In this document: positions 51,503 through 61,237 of the stretch, piece by piece
Layout of the letters: each line of letters begins with the position of its first letter
Position numbering within the stretch: position 1 is the first letter of the stretch
Assembly (NCBI GenBank): GCA_963823165.1
Contig: CAWGKV010000044.1
Location: 248,001 to 312,000, forward strand
DNA: 64,000 nt
Source of the DNA: Roseiarcus sp963823165
GTDB taxonomy: Bacteria > Pseudomonadota > Alphaproteobacteria > Rhizobiales > Beijerinckiaceae
Direction: 5' to 3'
The notes under the pieces: model-generated
What the model was told of the DNA's origin: nothing
The model's input: the letters and a program-made list of their open reading frames with translations, nothing else
Database searches by the model: none
Position numbers and translations under genes: made by a program

Positions 51503-52303
51503 TCATTGGCGGATGTCGTCCGGCCGCGGCATGGAGAGGACATTGTAGCCAGCGTCGACGAAATGCACTTCCCCCGTCACGCCCTCGGAGAGGCTGGAGA
51601 GCAGATAAAGCGCCGAGCCGCCGATATTCTCGATGGTGACGCTGCGTCTGAGCGGCGAATGATCGCGCTGGAAATTGAACATGAAGCGCGCGTCGGCGAC
51701 GCCCGCCCCGGCCAGCGTGCGGACTGGCCCGGCGGAAATGGCGTTCACCCTTATGTTGTCGGGGCCGAAATCGGCGGCGAGATAGCGCACGCTCGCCTCG
51801 AGCGCCGCCTTGGCGAGGCCCATGACATTGTAGTTCGGCGCGACGCGCGTCGAGCCGCCGAACGTCAGCGTCAGCATCGCCCCACCCGACGGCATGAGCG
51901 CGGCCGCACGCTTGGCGGCTTCGGTGAAGGAAAAGGCGGAAATCACCATCGTGCGGATGAAGTTCTCCCGGCTCGTGTCGACGTAGCGCCCCTTCAGCTC
52001 GTTCTTGTCGGAAAACCCTATGCAGTGAACGAGGAAGTCGAGCTTTCCCCATGCCGCGGCGATGTCGGAAAATACGGCGTCGACGGCGCCGATGTCCTCG
52101 ACGTCGCAGGGGAGGATGAGCTGCGAGCCGAGGCTCTTCGCAAGGGGCTCGACGCGCTTGCCGAGGGCCTCGCCCTGGTACGTGAACGCAAGCTTTGCCC
52201 CTTCCGCCGCGAGCGCTTTGGCGACGCCCCAGGCGATCGAATGGTCGTTGGCCACCCCCATCACCAGGCCGCGTTTTTCATGCATCAGGCCAGAGGGCAT
52301 CAC
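51503..52303 (-). CDS. fabI: Enoyl-ACP reductase FabI
   Basis: 266 residues. LVMGVANDHSIAWGVA is the NADH loop near 13-28, and the active-site Tyr and Lys are in NYNVMGLAKAALEASVRYLA near 155-174, with the ISAGPVRTLAGAG substrate loop. Performs the last step of each fatty-acid elongation cycle and is the triclosan target in other bacteria. Downstream of fabA-fabB in a plausible operon (gap of 73 bases after fabB). Confidence 0.95.
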   Translation of the reverse strand: MMPSGLMHEKRGLVMGVANDHSIAWGVAKALAAEGAKLAFTYQGEALGKRVEPLAKSLGSQLILPCDVEDIGAVDAVFSDIAAAWGKLDFLVHCIGFSDKNELKGRYVDTSRENFIRTMVISAFSFTEAAKRAAALMPSGGAMLTLTFGGSTRVAPNYNVMGLAKAALEASVRYLAADFGPDNIRVNAISAGPVRTLAGAGVADARFMFNFQRDHSPLRRSVTIENIGGSALYLLSSLSEGVTGEVHFVDAGYNVLSMPRPDDIRQ

Positions 52304-52376
52304 TCACTCTTCCAAAAGACGATCGGTCGGAAACGGAAAGCGCGAGAGAGCGCGCAGCGGCGGCGACCGAACCCCA

Positions 52377-53599
52377 TCAGGCGTCGGCGTGTTTGAAGAC
52401 GAGCGTCGCGTTTGTGCCGCCGAAGCCGAAAGAATTGGAAAGAACCGCTCGGAGATCGACGCTGTCCCGCCGCGACCGCACGATCGGCATGTCGGCGAAA
52501 GCCGGATCGATTTCGTCGATGTTTGCGCTCTCGCAAATGAACCCGTTGCGCATCATCAAGAGCGAATAGATCGCCTCGTGCACGCCGGTCGCCCCTTGAG
52601 AGTGGCCGGTCAGCGACTTGGTCGCCGATATCGGAGGGCACTTCTCGCCGGAGCCGAACACTTCGCGCAGCGCCTCGATCTCCTTCAGGTCGCCGACCTG
52701 GGTCGAGGTGGCGTGCGGATTGATGTAGTCGATCGGCGTCTTCACCGTCGCCAGGGCCTGGCGCATGCACCGCGCCGCGCCCTCGCCTGACGGCGCCACC
52801 ATGTCGTGGCCGTCGGAGGTCGCGCCGTAGCCGGCGATCTCGCCGTAGATTTTCGCGCCGCGGCTTCTGGCTCTGTCGTAGTCCTCGAGAACGAGGACGC
52901 CGGCCCCGGCCGAGATCACGAAGCCGTCGCGGTTCCGGTCGTAGGCCCGGGACGCCCGCGCCGGCGTGTCGTTGTAGACCGACGACATCGCGCCCATCGC
53001 GTCGAACAGGACCGCCAGCGTCCAGTCGAGCTCCTCGCACCCGCCGGCGAACATCACGTCCTGTTTGCCCATCGCGACGTGTTCGTACGCCGAGCCGATG
53101 CAGTGGTTGGACGTCGCGCAGGCCGACGAGATGGAATAGCTGACGCCTTTGATCTTGAACCACGTCGACAGGGTCGCCGACGCCGTCGAGGACATCGACT
53201 TGGGGACTGCGAACGGACCGACGCGCTTCGGGCCTTTGGCGCGGGTGACGTCCGCCGCTTCGACGATCGCGCGGGTGGAAGGTCCTCCGGACCCCATGAT
53301 GAGGCCGGTCCGCGGGTTCGAAACTTCGTCGGGCGCAAGACCGCTGTCGACGATCGCCTGATCCATTGCGACGTGGTTCCAGGCGGTGCCTCCCCCGTGG
53401 AATCGCATCGCCCGCCGGTCGACCACTTCTTCGGCGTCGAGGGTAGGCGCCCCTGCACCCGGGAACGGAAACCGAGTTCGGCGAATTTCTCGGCCCGGGT
53501 GACGCCGGACTTGCAGGCGTGGAGGCTCGCCGTGACTTCCTGTGTGTTCGAGCCGATCGAAGACACGATGCCCATCCCCGTGACCACGACGCGTCTCAT
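52377..53599 (-). pseudogene. fabB: 3-ketoacyl-ACP synthase I FabB, one frameshift
   Basis: 407 residues after inserting one base, the canonical FabB length. Condenses malonyl-ACP with unsaturated acyl-ACP. The active triad is present: Cys in SSACATSNHCIG, His in PHATSTQVGD and His in LTGHSQGATG. The two frames join near 53450, where one G is missing from a GGGG run on the coding strand: VQG(A)PTLDAEEVVDRRAMRF. fabB is normally essential, so the indel is probably a sequencing error. Operon fabA-fabB-fabI. Confidence 0.85.
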
Positions 53600-53638
53600 C
53601 TGAACCTTCTCCGTGATCGCGGTGTCGCGCCCCGCCTA

Positions 53639-54157
53639 TCAGGGCGGGCTCGACGAACTGAATAACCCCACGCGCATGTCCTTCACGTCATATATGCGCT
53701 TGCCATCCGCCTCGAGCCACCCATCGGAGATGCCGAGCATCAATTTGCCCTTGAAGACGCGTTTGATGTCGACGCCGTAGACGATCTTCCTGGCCGTCGG
53801 CAGCACCTGGTCGGCGAACTTCACTTCAGCCACGCCGAGCGCTCGACCCCGGCCTGGAAGCCCCAGCCAGCCGAGAAAAAAGCCCGTCAATTGCCAGAGC
53901 GCGTCGAGGCCCAGACAGCCAGGCATGACGGGATCGCCCTTGAAGTGGCAATCGAAGAACCAGAGCGTGGGCCTGACGTCGAGCTCGGCGCGAACTTCGC
54001 CTTTGCCGTTCGCGCCGCCGCTCTCGGAAATCGCGGAAATCCGGTCGAACATCAACATCGGCGGCAAGGGCAGCTGAGCGTTACCCGAGCCGAACAGTTC
54101 GCCTCTTCCGCAAGCCAGAAGGTCCTCGTAGTCGAAACTGCTTCGCCGCTCTGTCAT
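53639..54157 (-). CDS. fabA: 3-hydroxydecanoyl-ACP dehydratase/isomerase FabA
   Basis: 172 residues from the ATG at 54157. Active-site His71 (FFDCHFKGDPVMPGC) and Asp85 (LGLDALWQL) are both present. Makes the first cis double bond of unsaturated fatty acids. An upstream frame that is open for another 74 codons lacks family similarity. Operon leader; the 254-base gap to sufE is presumably the promoter region. Confidence 0.95.
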   Translation of the reverse strand: MTERRSSFDYEDLLACGRGELFGSGNAQLPLPPMLMFDRISAISESGGANGKGEVRAELDVRPTLWFFDCHFKGDPVMPGCLGLDALWQLTGFFLGWLGLPGRGRALGVAEVKFADQVLPTARKIVYGVDIKRVFKGKLMLGISDGWLEADGKRIYDVKDMRVGLFSSSSPP

Positions 54158-54411
54158 CGCGCCGTCTTGCCCATTGTCCACGTCGGCGAGGCGCGCGGAC
54201 CCTTCCGACCGGTCTCGTAACACAAGCGCCACCCGATCGAAAGCGCGGGGCCGGCCGAAGTCCATCCTGCTTCGATAACGCTTTGCGGCCGGAAGAGAAC
54301 TGCGCTTTTCGCCACAGATGCTGCGACACGGTGCTGCGACATCGGGGCATTCCCGCGTGCGAGGATCCGAGGAAAGCAAACGAAGCGCCGCAGCCCGGGT
54401 TGCCGAGGTCG

Positions 54412-54831
54412 CTAAGCCGCAGCGGCTGCGTCGGATCGAATGCGGTCGATCATGGCCCGAACGCCATTCGATCGCTGCGGGGTGAGATGCTGGTCGAGGC
54501 CGAGCGCGCGAAACGTCCCGAGCGCGTCGATGGCGAGAATCCGCTTCGGCGGCTGGTCGGAGAAGAGGGCGATGGCGATGGCGATCAGCCCGCGAACGAG
54601 ATGCGAGTCGCTGTCGCCGCGGTAGTGAAGGATCGTCGCCCCAGCGCCTTCGACTCTAGGCTCTTTCTCGAGCCAGACCTGGCTCACGCACCCGCGCACC
54701 TTGTTCGCGTCGTTATGCGCCGCCTCGCTCAAGGGCTCAAGCGCATTGCCGAGCTCGATGAGATAGCGGTAGCGGTCCTCCCAGTCTTCAAGGGAGGCGA
54801 AATCCTCGCGAATCGTATCGAACGCCGTCAC
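54412..54831 (-). CDS. SufE family Fe-S assembly sulfur acceptor
   Basis: 139 residues. The sulfur-accepting Cys48 is in NKVRGCVSQVWL, and the family blocks YLIELGNALEPL and LTPQRSNGVRAMIDRI are present. It stimulates the cysteine desulfurase SufS. No other suf gene is nearby, so it is a stand-alone copy. Confidence 0.92.
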   Translation of the reverse strand: MTAFDTIREDFASLEDWEDRYRYLIELGNALEPLSEAAHNDANKVRGCVSQVWLEKEPRVEGAGATILHYRGDSDSHLVRGLIAIAIALFSDQPPKRILAIDALGTFRALGLDQHLTPQRSNGVRAMIDRIRSDAAAAA

Positions 54832-54946
54832 TGCAACATCCTGTCTGCCGGTATATGGGACGGGAAGGAGCCGAAGGCCAGCGCCGGCCCAGCCAGCAGG
54901 GCCGCTTCCTCAACGTCGCGGAGATTGAAAACGATCCGTGGCGTGC

Positions 54947-55741
54947 TCACTTCGAAAGCGAAGCGTCGGCGTCAAGCCTGGGGCAGTCGGCGTGGGGAAC
55001 GGGTTGCGCCGGCAATGCGGGCCGCAATGGCGAGAGTTTCCTCCTGACGACGGTGCGCGCCCCGACGGGCCGATGGACCTGTTTGATCGCTTCCACGACC
55101 AGCACCCCGGCGAATGGAAGGTTCAGAGCGGCCCCGAGCCTTTCGATCGCAGGAGCGGCGCGAATGACATAATTTTTTGCCATCGGAGGAAAATAGAGCG
55201 CCTCGCCCCAGAAAACCGGCGAGAGAACTGCGCGGTTGAGCAATTCGCGCAATTGGCCCCGGGAGTATGGCGAGCCTTGGCCGAACGGCGTCCCATCGGC
55301 GCGCGCCCATATCCCGCGTCGGGATGGGACGACAACGATCACGCGTCCCTCCGGGGCCGTTACGCGCCATACTTCTTCCAGAAGAGTCTCCGGCCGCTCG
55401 ACCGCCTCCAGCGCATGCGCCACGAGCAGTCGATCAACCGAGGCGTCCGGCAGCGGCAGCATGTCCGCCCAAACGAGCGCGGACGCGCATTTTTCCTGAT
55501 CCGGCCACACCACGACCCCGAGCTGTGAGGGCATCAGGGCGACACAGCGGCCGGCGCCGTCGCGGAATCGATCCAGATACGGCAACGCGTATCCCAGCCC
55601 GGCGACCGTCAAACGGGTCGTATTCTCCCACCGAGAACGAACGACTCTGCCGACGAGCCTTCTCGTCAGCTCTCCGAGCGGAGAGCCGTAAAACTGACGT
55701 AGAGTTTGAGCCTCGAAACTCGTCACGAAGCGCTGATCCAA
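54947..55741 (-). CDS. SAM-dependent methyltransferase
   Basis: 264 residues. A Methyltransf_11-like core with a variant nucleotide motif (LTVAGLGYALPYLDRF, near 43-58), then LPLPDASVDRLLVAHALE near 96 and VWRVTAPEGRVIVVVPSRRGIWAR near 122-145. The C-terminal half is basic and proline-rich. Substrate unknown. The usual glycine motif is degenerate (GLGYAL), so SAM binding should be checked. Close to aminopeptidase P, often paired with gloB in relatives. Confidence 0.75.
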   Translation of the reverse strand: MDQRFVTSFEAQTLRQFYGSPLGELTRRLVGRVVRSRWENTTRLTVAGLGYALPYLDRFRDGAGRCVALMPSQLGVVVWPDQEKCASALVWADMLPLPDASVDRLLVAHALEAVERPETLLEEVWRVTAPEGRVIVVVPSRRGIWARADGTPFGQGSPYSRGQLRELLNRAVLSPVFWGEALYFPPMAKNYVIRAAPAIERLGAALNLPFAGVLVVEAIKQVHRPVGARTVVRRKLSPLRPALPAQPVPHADCPRLDADASLSK

Positions 55742-55910
55742 TTCCTGAGCCTTGGAAGACCACGGTGACTTTCGCAGCGAAATGAAGAACGTAGGCCGAC
55801 CTTGGCGAGGGCTCCCGGAACACGATCACAAATCCACGCCCCAATCTATAGTTTTCGGCGACAGAAAGCACAACATGTAACGAGTCGGAACGGACCATCC
55901 CGTATTCCGG

Positions 55911-57743
55911 TCAATGCTTACCGTTTACCTCGCAGCGACGCGTCGCGTTGGTGAGCCAACGCCGGGTGGCGCTATCGACGAGAGGCGATAAGGTCTTGCG
56001 GACGCGGACGTGATAGTCATTGAGCCACTTGGTCTCCTCCGGATCCATCATATTGAGGTCGATGAGCCGCAAGTCGATCGGCGCAAGCGTAAGCGTCTCA
56101 AAGCCAAGCATTTCCCTGTTCGAATTGGCGATGGCGCGAGACTCGACGACGACGAGATTTTCGATCCGGATGCCGAATTCCCCGGTCTGGTAACAACCGG
56201 GCTCATTTGACAATATCATCCCTGGGACGAGCGGCGTTTCCGCTTTCTTCGAGATTCGCTGCGGCCCTTCGTGCACCGACAGATAGGAGCCGACGCCGTG
56301 CCCTGTGCCGTGATCGAAGTCCAATCCGACCCGCCAGAGCGGGAGCCGGGCCAGGGCGTCGATCTGCGCGCCGTTGGTGCCTTTCGGGAACACCGCCCGC
56401 GCGATGGCGATGTGACCCTTCAGGACGCGCGTGAAGCGATCTCGCATCAGGCGCGTCGGACGCCCGACGCCGATCGTCCGAGTAATGTCGGTCGTGCCGT
56501 CCTCGTATTGTCCGCCGCTGTCGATAAGAAATATCCCGCGGTTGATCCTCGCGTTGGACGCGAGGGTGACGCGGTAATGCGGCAGGGCGGAATTGGGTCC
56601 CGCCGCGGAAATCGTCGGAAAAGAAATATCTTTAAGCGCCCCCGTCCCCCGGCGAAAGGTCTCGAGCGCATTGACCGCGTCGATTTCCGTCAGCTTCCCG
56701 CGCGCTGCCTCCGTGTCGAACCAAGCGAGGAACCGCGCCATCGCGGCGCCGTCGCGTTCCTGCGCGGCTCTCGCTCCAGCCAGCTCGGCCTTGTTCTTCA
56801 CGGCCTTCATCAATGAGCTCGGGTCCTTGCCGACCTCCGCCTTGCCCCCCGCCTTCTCCAGCGCCTGGGTGAGAGAAGCCTGCGCCGTGGCGGCGTCGAA
56901 AAGGACGCGCCCCCCGTCCTGGCCGAGCCGACGGACGAACGGCTCGAGGTCGTCAGGCTCGAGCCGTTCGGCAAGTTCGTCGAGACTGTCCCGGACTGCC
57001 TCGGAGAGCTTGCGCGAGTCGAGAAACAGGACCGGCCGCCCCTCGACGCGAACATAGGCGAATCCGAGGGGGAGCGGCGTATGGAGAACGTCGCCGCCGC
57101 GAATGTTGAACAGCCAGGCCAGATTGTGCGGATCGGTGACAAGCAGGCCGTCGACGCCTGCCAGAGCTCCTCGGACACGCTCGAGCTTTGCCGCGGCGCT
57201 TTCGCCGGCAAATTTCGCCTTGTGGTGCGTGATCACGGACAGCGGAGGCCCTGGACGATCCTTCCAGATCGTATCGATCGGATTGGCCTTCAGGGCGATC
57301 AGTTGCGCCTGCGCCTTGTCGCATGCCGAGGCGAGCCGCGCCGCCGAGTCCGGAGTATGAAGACGCGGGTCATAGCCGAGTTTGTCGCCTGGATGAAGAT
57401 TTCGCCCGATCCATTCCGTCGGCGGATCTTCGATTGCATGTCGCAGTTCGAACAGGGACGGATCCGCCTGCAAGTTCGCTTGCTCCGTATAGCGCCCATC
57501 GACGAACAAAGCGGCCTTATCTTTCAGCACGACGGCGATTCCCGCGGATCCGCTGAAGCCCGTCAGCCAGAGCAACCGCTCAGCGTTCGGCGGAACGTAC
57601 TCGTTCTGATGCTCGTCCGCTCGAGGAACGACAAATCCTTGTATGGAAAGCCTTTCGAGCTCCCGTCGCAGTTCGCCCAAGCGTTCGTCACGTTTCTCCC
57701 GCCCTCCTAATTCGGCAAAAGACTGAAATCGACTTTCAAACAC
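55911..57743 (-). CDS. Xaa-Pro aminopeptidase P family (M24B)
   Basis: 610 residues. The long three-domain eukaryote-like aminopeptidase P form: two N-terminal creatinase-type domains (RADEHQNEYVPPNAERLLWLTGFSGSAG near 42) and a C-terminal pita-bread catalytic domain with metal ligands in LIDSGGQYEDGTTDITRT (two Asp), GTGHGVGSYLSVHEGP (His) and NEPGCYQTGEFGIRIENLV (two Glu). Removes the N-terminal residue before proline. Cytosolic. Monocistronic; divergent from ftsE. Confidence 0.94.
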   Translation of the reverse strand: MFESRFQSFAELGGREKRDERLGELRRELERLSIQGFVVPRADEHQNEYVPPNAERLLWLTGFSGSAGIAVVLKDKAALFVDGRYTEQANLQADPSLFELRHAIEDPPTEWIGRNLHPGDKLGYDPRLHTPDSAARLASACDKAQAQLIALKANPIDTIWKDRPGPPLSVITHHKAKFAGESAAAKLERVRGALAGVDGLLVTDPHNLAWLFNIRGGDVLHTPLPLGFAYVRVEGRPVLFLDSRKLSEAVRDSLDELAERLEPDDLEPFVRRLGQDGGRVLFDAATAQASLTQALEKAGGKAEVGKDPSSLMKAVKNKAELAGARAAQERDGAAMARFLAWFDTEAARGKLTEIDAVNALETFRRGTGALKDISFPTISAAGPNSALPHYRVTLASNARINRGIFLIDSGGQYEDGTTDITRTIGVGRPTRLMRDRFTRVLKGHIAIARAVFPKGTNGAQIDALARLPLWRVGLDFDHGTGHGVGSYLSVHEGPQRISKKAETPLVPGMILSNEPGCYQTGEFGIRIENLVVVESRAIANSNREMLGFETLTLAPIDLRLIDLNMMDPEETKWLNDYHVRVRKTLSPLVDSATRRWLTNATRRCEVNGKH

Positions 57744-58041
57744 AGGAATCGCTCCAATATCCCCGGCAGCCGCGGAGCCGGACGCGCCATGCGCGGACCT
57801 CGGCGACCCCTGCGGCTCAAGGCAGCATGGCGCGCCGCATGTCGCCGCGCGCTCCCTTTTTTGGGAGAGGCCCGCCGCGCCGATCGATGCCGCCCAGTCG
57901 GGAGCAAAGCTTGCCTATAAACTTGGCGTCCCGCAAGCGCGGATACGGCGCCCGGTGCAGTCCAACGCGCTGGCGCCGGCGCAGAAATATGGCTAAAGCC
58001 GCGCGAAACGGGTACCACTCCGCTATCGTCCGGGGATCGCG
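57744..58041. other. Divergent 298-base gap between pepP-like gene and ftsE
   Basis: Promoter DNA for both genes is expected. I see no zinc-ribbon gene, which often precedes ftsE in relatives, and no RNA. Confidence 0.4.
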
Positions 58042-58716
58042 GTGTTACGCTTTGAAAACGTCGGTTTGCGCTATGGAATGGGACCGGAGGTCATCAGCGA
58101 CCTCAATTTCTCCATTGCGCCGCAAAGCTTTCAGTTCGTGACCGGTCCGTCCGGCGCCGGTAAGACGACCCTTCTGAGACTGATGCTGCTGTCGCTTAGG
58201 CCGACCAGGGGGACGATACATATCTTCGGGCGGGACGCTGCGGCCTTGAGCAAGGAGCAGGTCACGGCGCTGCGCAGACGCATCGGGGTCGTGTTCCAGG
58301 ATTTCCGATTGCTCGACCATCTCACGACATACGAGAATGTTGCGCTGCCGCTGCGCGCACTGGGGCGGGCGGAATCGGACTACCGCGCCGAGGTCATCGA
58401 GTTGTTGCGCTGGGTTGGACTCGGCGACCGAATCAACGCCTCGCCGGTCCTCCTGTCCGGCGGCGAAAAGCAGCGCGCCGCGATTGCGCGGGCGCTCATC
58501 GTGCGCCCCGAGCTGCTTCTCGCCGACGAGCCGACCGGAAACGTCGATCCTGGGCTCGCGCGCCGGCTTCTGCGGCTGTTCATCGAGCTGCACCGGCTGG
58601 GAACGGCGGTCGTCATCGCCACCCACGACCTGCCGCTCATGGATCAGTTCAGTTTCGCGCGTCGTCTGGTCGTTGGAGACGGGAGGCTCGTGACGTTCGA
58701 CGGCGCTTCGACATGA
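58042..58716 (+). CDS. ftsE: Cell division ATP-binding protein FtsE
   Basis: 224 residues. ABC ATPase with Walker A (GPSGAGKTT, near 36-44), signature LSGGEKQRA near 138, Walker B LLLADEPTGNVD near 158 and the H-loop ATHD. With FtsX it controls peptidoglycan hydrolases at the septum and does not transport. GTG start. Overlaps ftsX by four bases. Confidence 0.94.
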   Translation: MLRFENVGLRYGMGPEVISDLNFSIAPQSFQFVTGPSGAGKTTLLRLMLLSLRPTRGTIHIFGRDAAALSKEQVTALRRRIGVVFQDFRLLDHLTTYENVALPLRALGRAESDYRAEVIELLRWVGLGDRINASPVLLSGGEKQRAAIARALIVRPELLLADEPTGNVDPGLARRLLRLFIELHRLGTAVVIATHDLPLMDQFSFARRLVVGDGRLVTFDGAST

Positions 58717-59663
58717 AGGAGGCGGTTCACGCCAGAGGGCTTGCGATTGCGCCGCAAGCGGCTCTGAGTCGGCCCATGCCGCTCATTCCGCGGGAGTCGG
58801 TGGCCGGACGTGCGTTGGCCGCCGTCATCGCCATCATGACCTTCTTGGCCTGTCTCACCGCCGGCGGCGCGTTGCTTTTGATGCAGGCGACGCAGGGCTG
58901 GCGATCCGACGTTCTGCGGGAAGTCACGATCCAGGTGAAACCGGGTGCTGGGGATGACGTCGAAAGCCTCGTCGCCAAAGTCGTGTCGGCCGCAGAGCAA
59001 GCGCACGGGGTCAAGCACGTCCATGCCTATTCGGCGGCAGATACGGGAAAACTTCTGCAGCCCTGGCTCGGTGACGGACTCGATCTCAGCGCGCTGCCCA
59101 TTCCGCGGATCGTCGTCGTCGACATGGAGGGCGGCGCGGAGGACGACCTCGCCGCGCTCCGCGCCGCGCTGGCGCGGTCGACTCCCCAGGCCACCCTCAG
59201 CGATCGGCGGACATGGGCCGCCCGCATCGGCACGATGGCCGACGCCGTGGTCGTGATCGCGGTCGCCTTGTTCGTCCTCATGATCGCGGCGATGACGATT
59301 GCCATCGGCTTTGCCACCCGCGGCGCGGTCGCGGCGAATCGCGAGATTATCGAGGTGCTCCATTTCGTCGGAGCTTCGGACCGGTTCATCGCCGGGGAGT
59401 TCGAAACCCACTTCCGCAACATCGGCTTTCGGGGAGCTCTAATGGGAGGGGCGTCGGCGGGCGGGTTCTTCCTTGCCGCGGCCACCCTTTCCCGGTGGTT
59501 GGCGGACTCACCCGGCGGGGCTCAGATCACCGCGATGTTCGGGGCCTTCGCGATCGGCCCCAGCGGATATGCTGCATTGATCGTCATCGGCGCGGTCGTG
59601 ACCGTGCTTACCGGTCTCGTCTCCAGGGCGATCGTCTTTCGTCATCTACGTGGCCTGCAATGA
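58713..59663 (+). CDS. ftsX: Cell division protein FtsX
   Basis: 316 residues with four transmembrane helices: one near 38-60 (ALAAVIAIMTFLACLTAGGALLL) and three in the C-terminal half (near 180-205, 243-262 and 278-300). The large periplasmic domain in between (about 65-170) recruits hydrolase activators. Coupled to ftsE and followed with ATGA overlap by plsC. Confidence 0.92.
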   Translation: MKEAVHARGLAIAPQAALSRPMPLIPRESVAGRALAAVIAIMTFLACLTAGGALLLMQATQGWRSDVLREVTIQVKPGAGDDVESLVAKVVSAAEQAHGVKHVHAYSAADTGKLLQPWLGDGLDLSALPIPRIVVVDMEGGAEDDLAALRAALARSTPQATLSDRRTWAARIGTMADAVVVIAVALFVLMIAAMTIAIGFATRGAVAANREIIEVLHFVGASDRFIAGEFETHFRNIGFRGALMGGASAGGFFLAAATLSRWLADSPGGAQITAMFGAFAIGPSGYAALIVIGAVVTVLTGLVSRAIVFRHLRGLQ

Positions 59664-60490
59664 CGACGAATTCGCTCCTCCGCTCCGAACGGCCGAGGGC
59701 GGCCATGGTCGCCGTGCGATCGGTGGCGTTCAACCTACTCTTCTACGCGACGCTCCTCGTGCTGATGATCGGCGGTCTGCCAATGATTTTGGGCGGTAGG
59801 CGAGGGATATTTGCGCTTGCTTCGGTCTGGCGGGCGGTTTCCGTCTGGCTTCTCGAGCGTGTTTGCGGGCTCAAGGTCGAATACCGCGGCGTCGAAAACA
59901 TCCCGCAGGGCGGCGTTCTCATCGCGGCGAAGCATCAGTCCTTCCTCGAGACTTTCGCCCTGCTCAAATACGCGCCGGATTTCGCCATCATCCTGAAACG
60001 GCAGCTTACCTATATCCCGCTGTTTGGCCTCTATCTCATCGTCTCGAAACAGATCGCAATCGACCGCGCCCGGGGCCGGCAGGCGTTGCAACAGGTCGCG
60101 ACCGCTTCGAAGCCGGTTCTCGCTGCCGGCCGACAGATCTTCATCTACCCCGAGGGCACCCGTCGTCCGCCCGGCGCGCCGCCGAGATACAAGCAGGGCG
60201 TCGCCGCCATCTACGCCGCGGCGGACGCGCCGTGCCTGCCGGTCGCCGTGAACACTGGGCTCTTCTGGAGAAGACGGGGGTTCATGCGCCGCCCGGGGGT
60301 AGCCGTCATCGAGTATCTGTCGCCGATTGCGCCCGGCCTGGATCGGGAAATTTTTGCCGCTCGACTGCAAGAGGCGATAGAAACGGCCTGCGCACGCCTG
60401 AATGCGGAGGCCGTCTCGCGCGATCCCTCGCTTGCGGCGGTCATAGCGGAGGGCGCAAATTATGACCAAGCGTCCGCTGAACGATCCTGA
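59660..60490 (+). CDS. 1-acyl-glycerol-3-phosphate acyltransferase (PlsC-like)
   Basis: 276 residues. One membrane helix near 25-45. The acyltransferase block I is KHQSFLETFALL: His-x4-Glu instead of the usual His-x4-Asp, a variant seen in this alphaproteobacterial subgroup. Block III is FIYPEGTRRPPG. It makes phosphatidic acid. The ATG overlaps the ftsX stop (ATGA at 59660-59663), so it is coupled to ftsEX, suggesting a link between membrane synthesis and division. Confidence 0.9.
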   Translation: MTTNSLLRSERPRAAMVAVRSVAFNLLFYATLLVLMIGGLPMILGGRRGIFALASVWRAVSVWLLERVCGLKVEYRGVENIPQGGVLIAAKHQSFLETFALLKYAPDFAIILKRQLTYIPLFGLYLIVSKQIAIDRARGRQALQQVATASKPVLAAGRQIFIYPEGTRRPPGAPPRYKQGVAAIYAAADAPCLPVAVNTGLFWRRRGFMRRPGVAVIEYLSPIAPGLDREIFAARLQEAIETACARLNAEAVSRDPSLAAVIAEGANYDQASAERS

Positions 60491-60608
60491 CGCAGATCGC
60501 GATGGCGCGCTGGACCTCGAGCGGGTGCATGGGTTGCCCTTGAGGACCGAGGTGGTCCCCCGCCCGGCCGTCCCCCCCGCCTCCGCGGCACGCAACGGAG
60601 GCTGTTAG
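60462..60608 (+). CDS. Small hypothetical protein between plsC and DUF1491
   Basis: 48 codons: starts MTKRPLNDPDADRDGALDLE, ends GGC-stop, directly abutting the DUF1491 ATG. Overlaps the plsC end by 29 bases. No clear family, but the acidic N-terminal segment is regular and the frame is open with an ATG. GGAGG near its end serves the next gene. Could be a coupling peptide; a real product is plausible but not shown. Confidence 0.5.
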   Translation: MTKRPLNDPDADRDGALDLERVHGLPLRTEVVPRPAVPPASAARNGGC

Positions 60609-60983
60609 ATGCGCTTGCGGTCCGACCTGTGGGTCGCCGCCTATCTCCGGCGTTGCGGCGCCGACGGGGCGCCGGCGGTGCTGCGCCGCCGGGGCGCGCC
60701 GGAAGCAGGGGCGATCTTCGTCAAGCTCGATCGCCTGGACGGAAGCTCGGCCCTTTACGGGCCCGCCCCGCAATCGGTCGATGTCGACCTCCGACGCGGG
60801 GTCGAAAGGCTCTTCGTGCGATTGCACGGCCCTGAGTGGATCGACAACCAGGATGCGGAAAAAAGGCTGGAGCGAGAACTGTCATTCGATCCTGACCTCT
60901 GGATCGTCGAAGTCGAGGATCGGCACGGACAGCCACGGCTCGACTTGGCGCCCCAAGATTCTCCGGGACCTCGCCAAGGGTGA
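60609..60983 (+). CDS. DUF1491 family protein
   Basis: 124 residues. RLRSDLWVAAYLRRCGADG at the start, EAGAIFVKLDRLDG near 37-50 and FDPDLWIVEVEDRHG near 93 are the DUF1491 hallmarks. Function unknown; found downstream of ftsEX in many Rhizobiales. Start with GGAGG. Confidence 0.85.
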   Translation: MRLRSDLWVAAYLRRCGADGAPAVLRRRGAPEAGAIFVKLDRLDGSSALYGPAPQSVDVDLRRGVERLFVRLHGPEWIDNQDAEKRLERELSFDPDLWIVEVEDRHGQPRLDLAPQDSPGPRQG

Positions 60984-61237
60984 GAATGCCGACGCTGCCC
61001 TGTTTTCCGCTGTACGAGCCGGCGGTCCGACGCCAGGCAGAACATCGGTCAATGCGAATATGAGCGCTTCGCATGGCGCTAACCAGTCCAAAGCCGGCAA
61101 GCTCAGTCCTGCCCCCCGGCTTGACAGTCCTCATCGCCGCAATTTCTGCAAGGGCTACAAACACTTGACTTACGCACGGGCAAGAGTGCTGGCATGAATT
61201 TCGTCTCTGGATAACGCGAACATTTCAAGAGAGCCAA

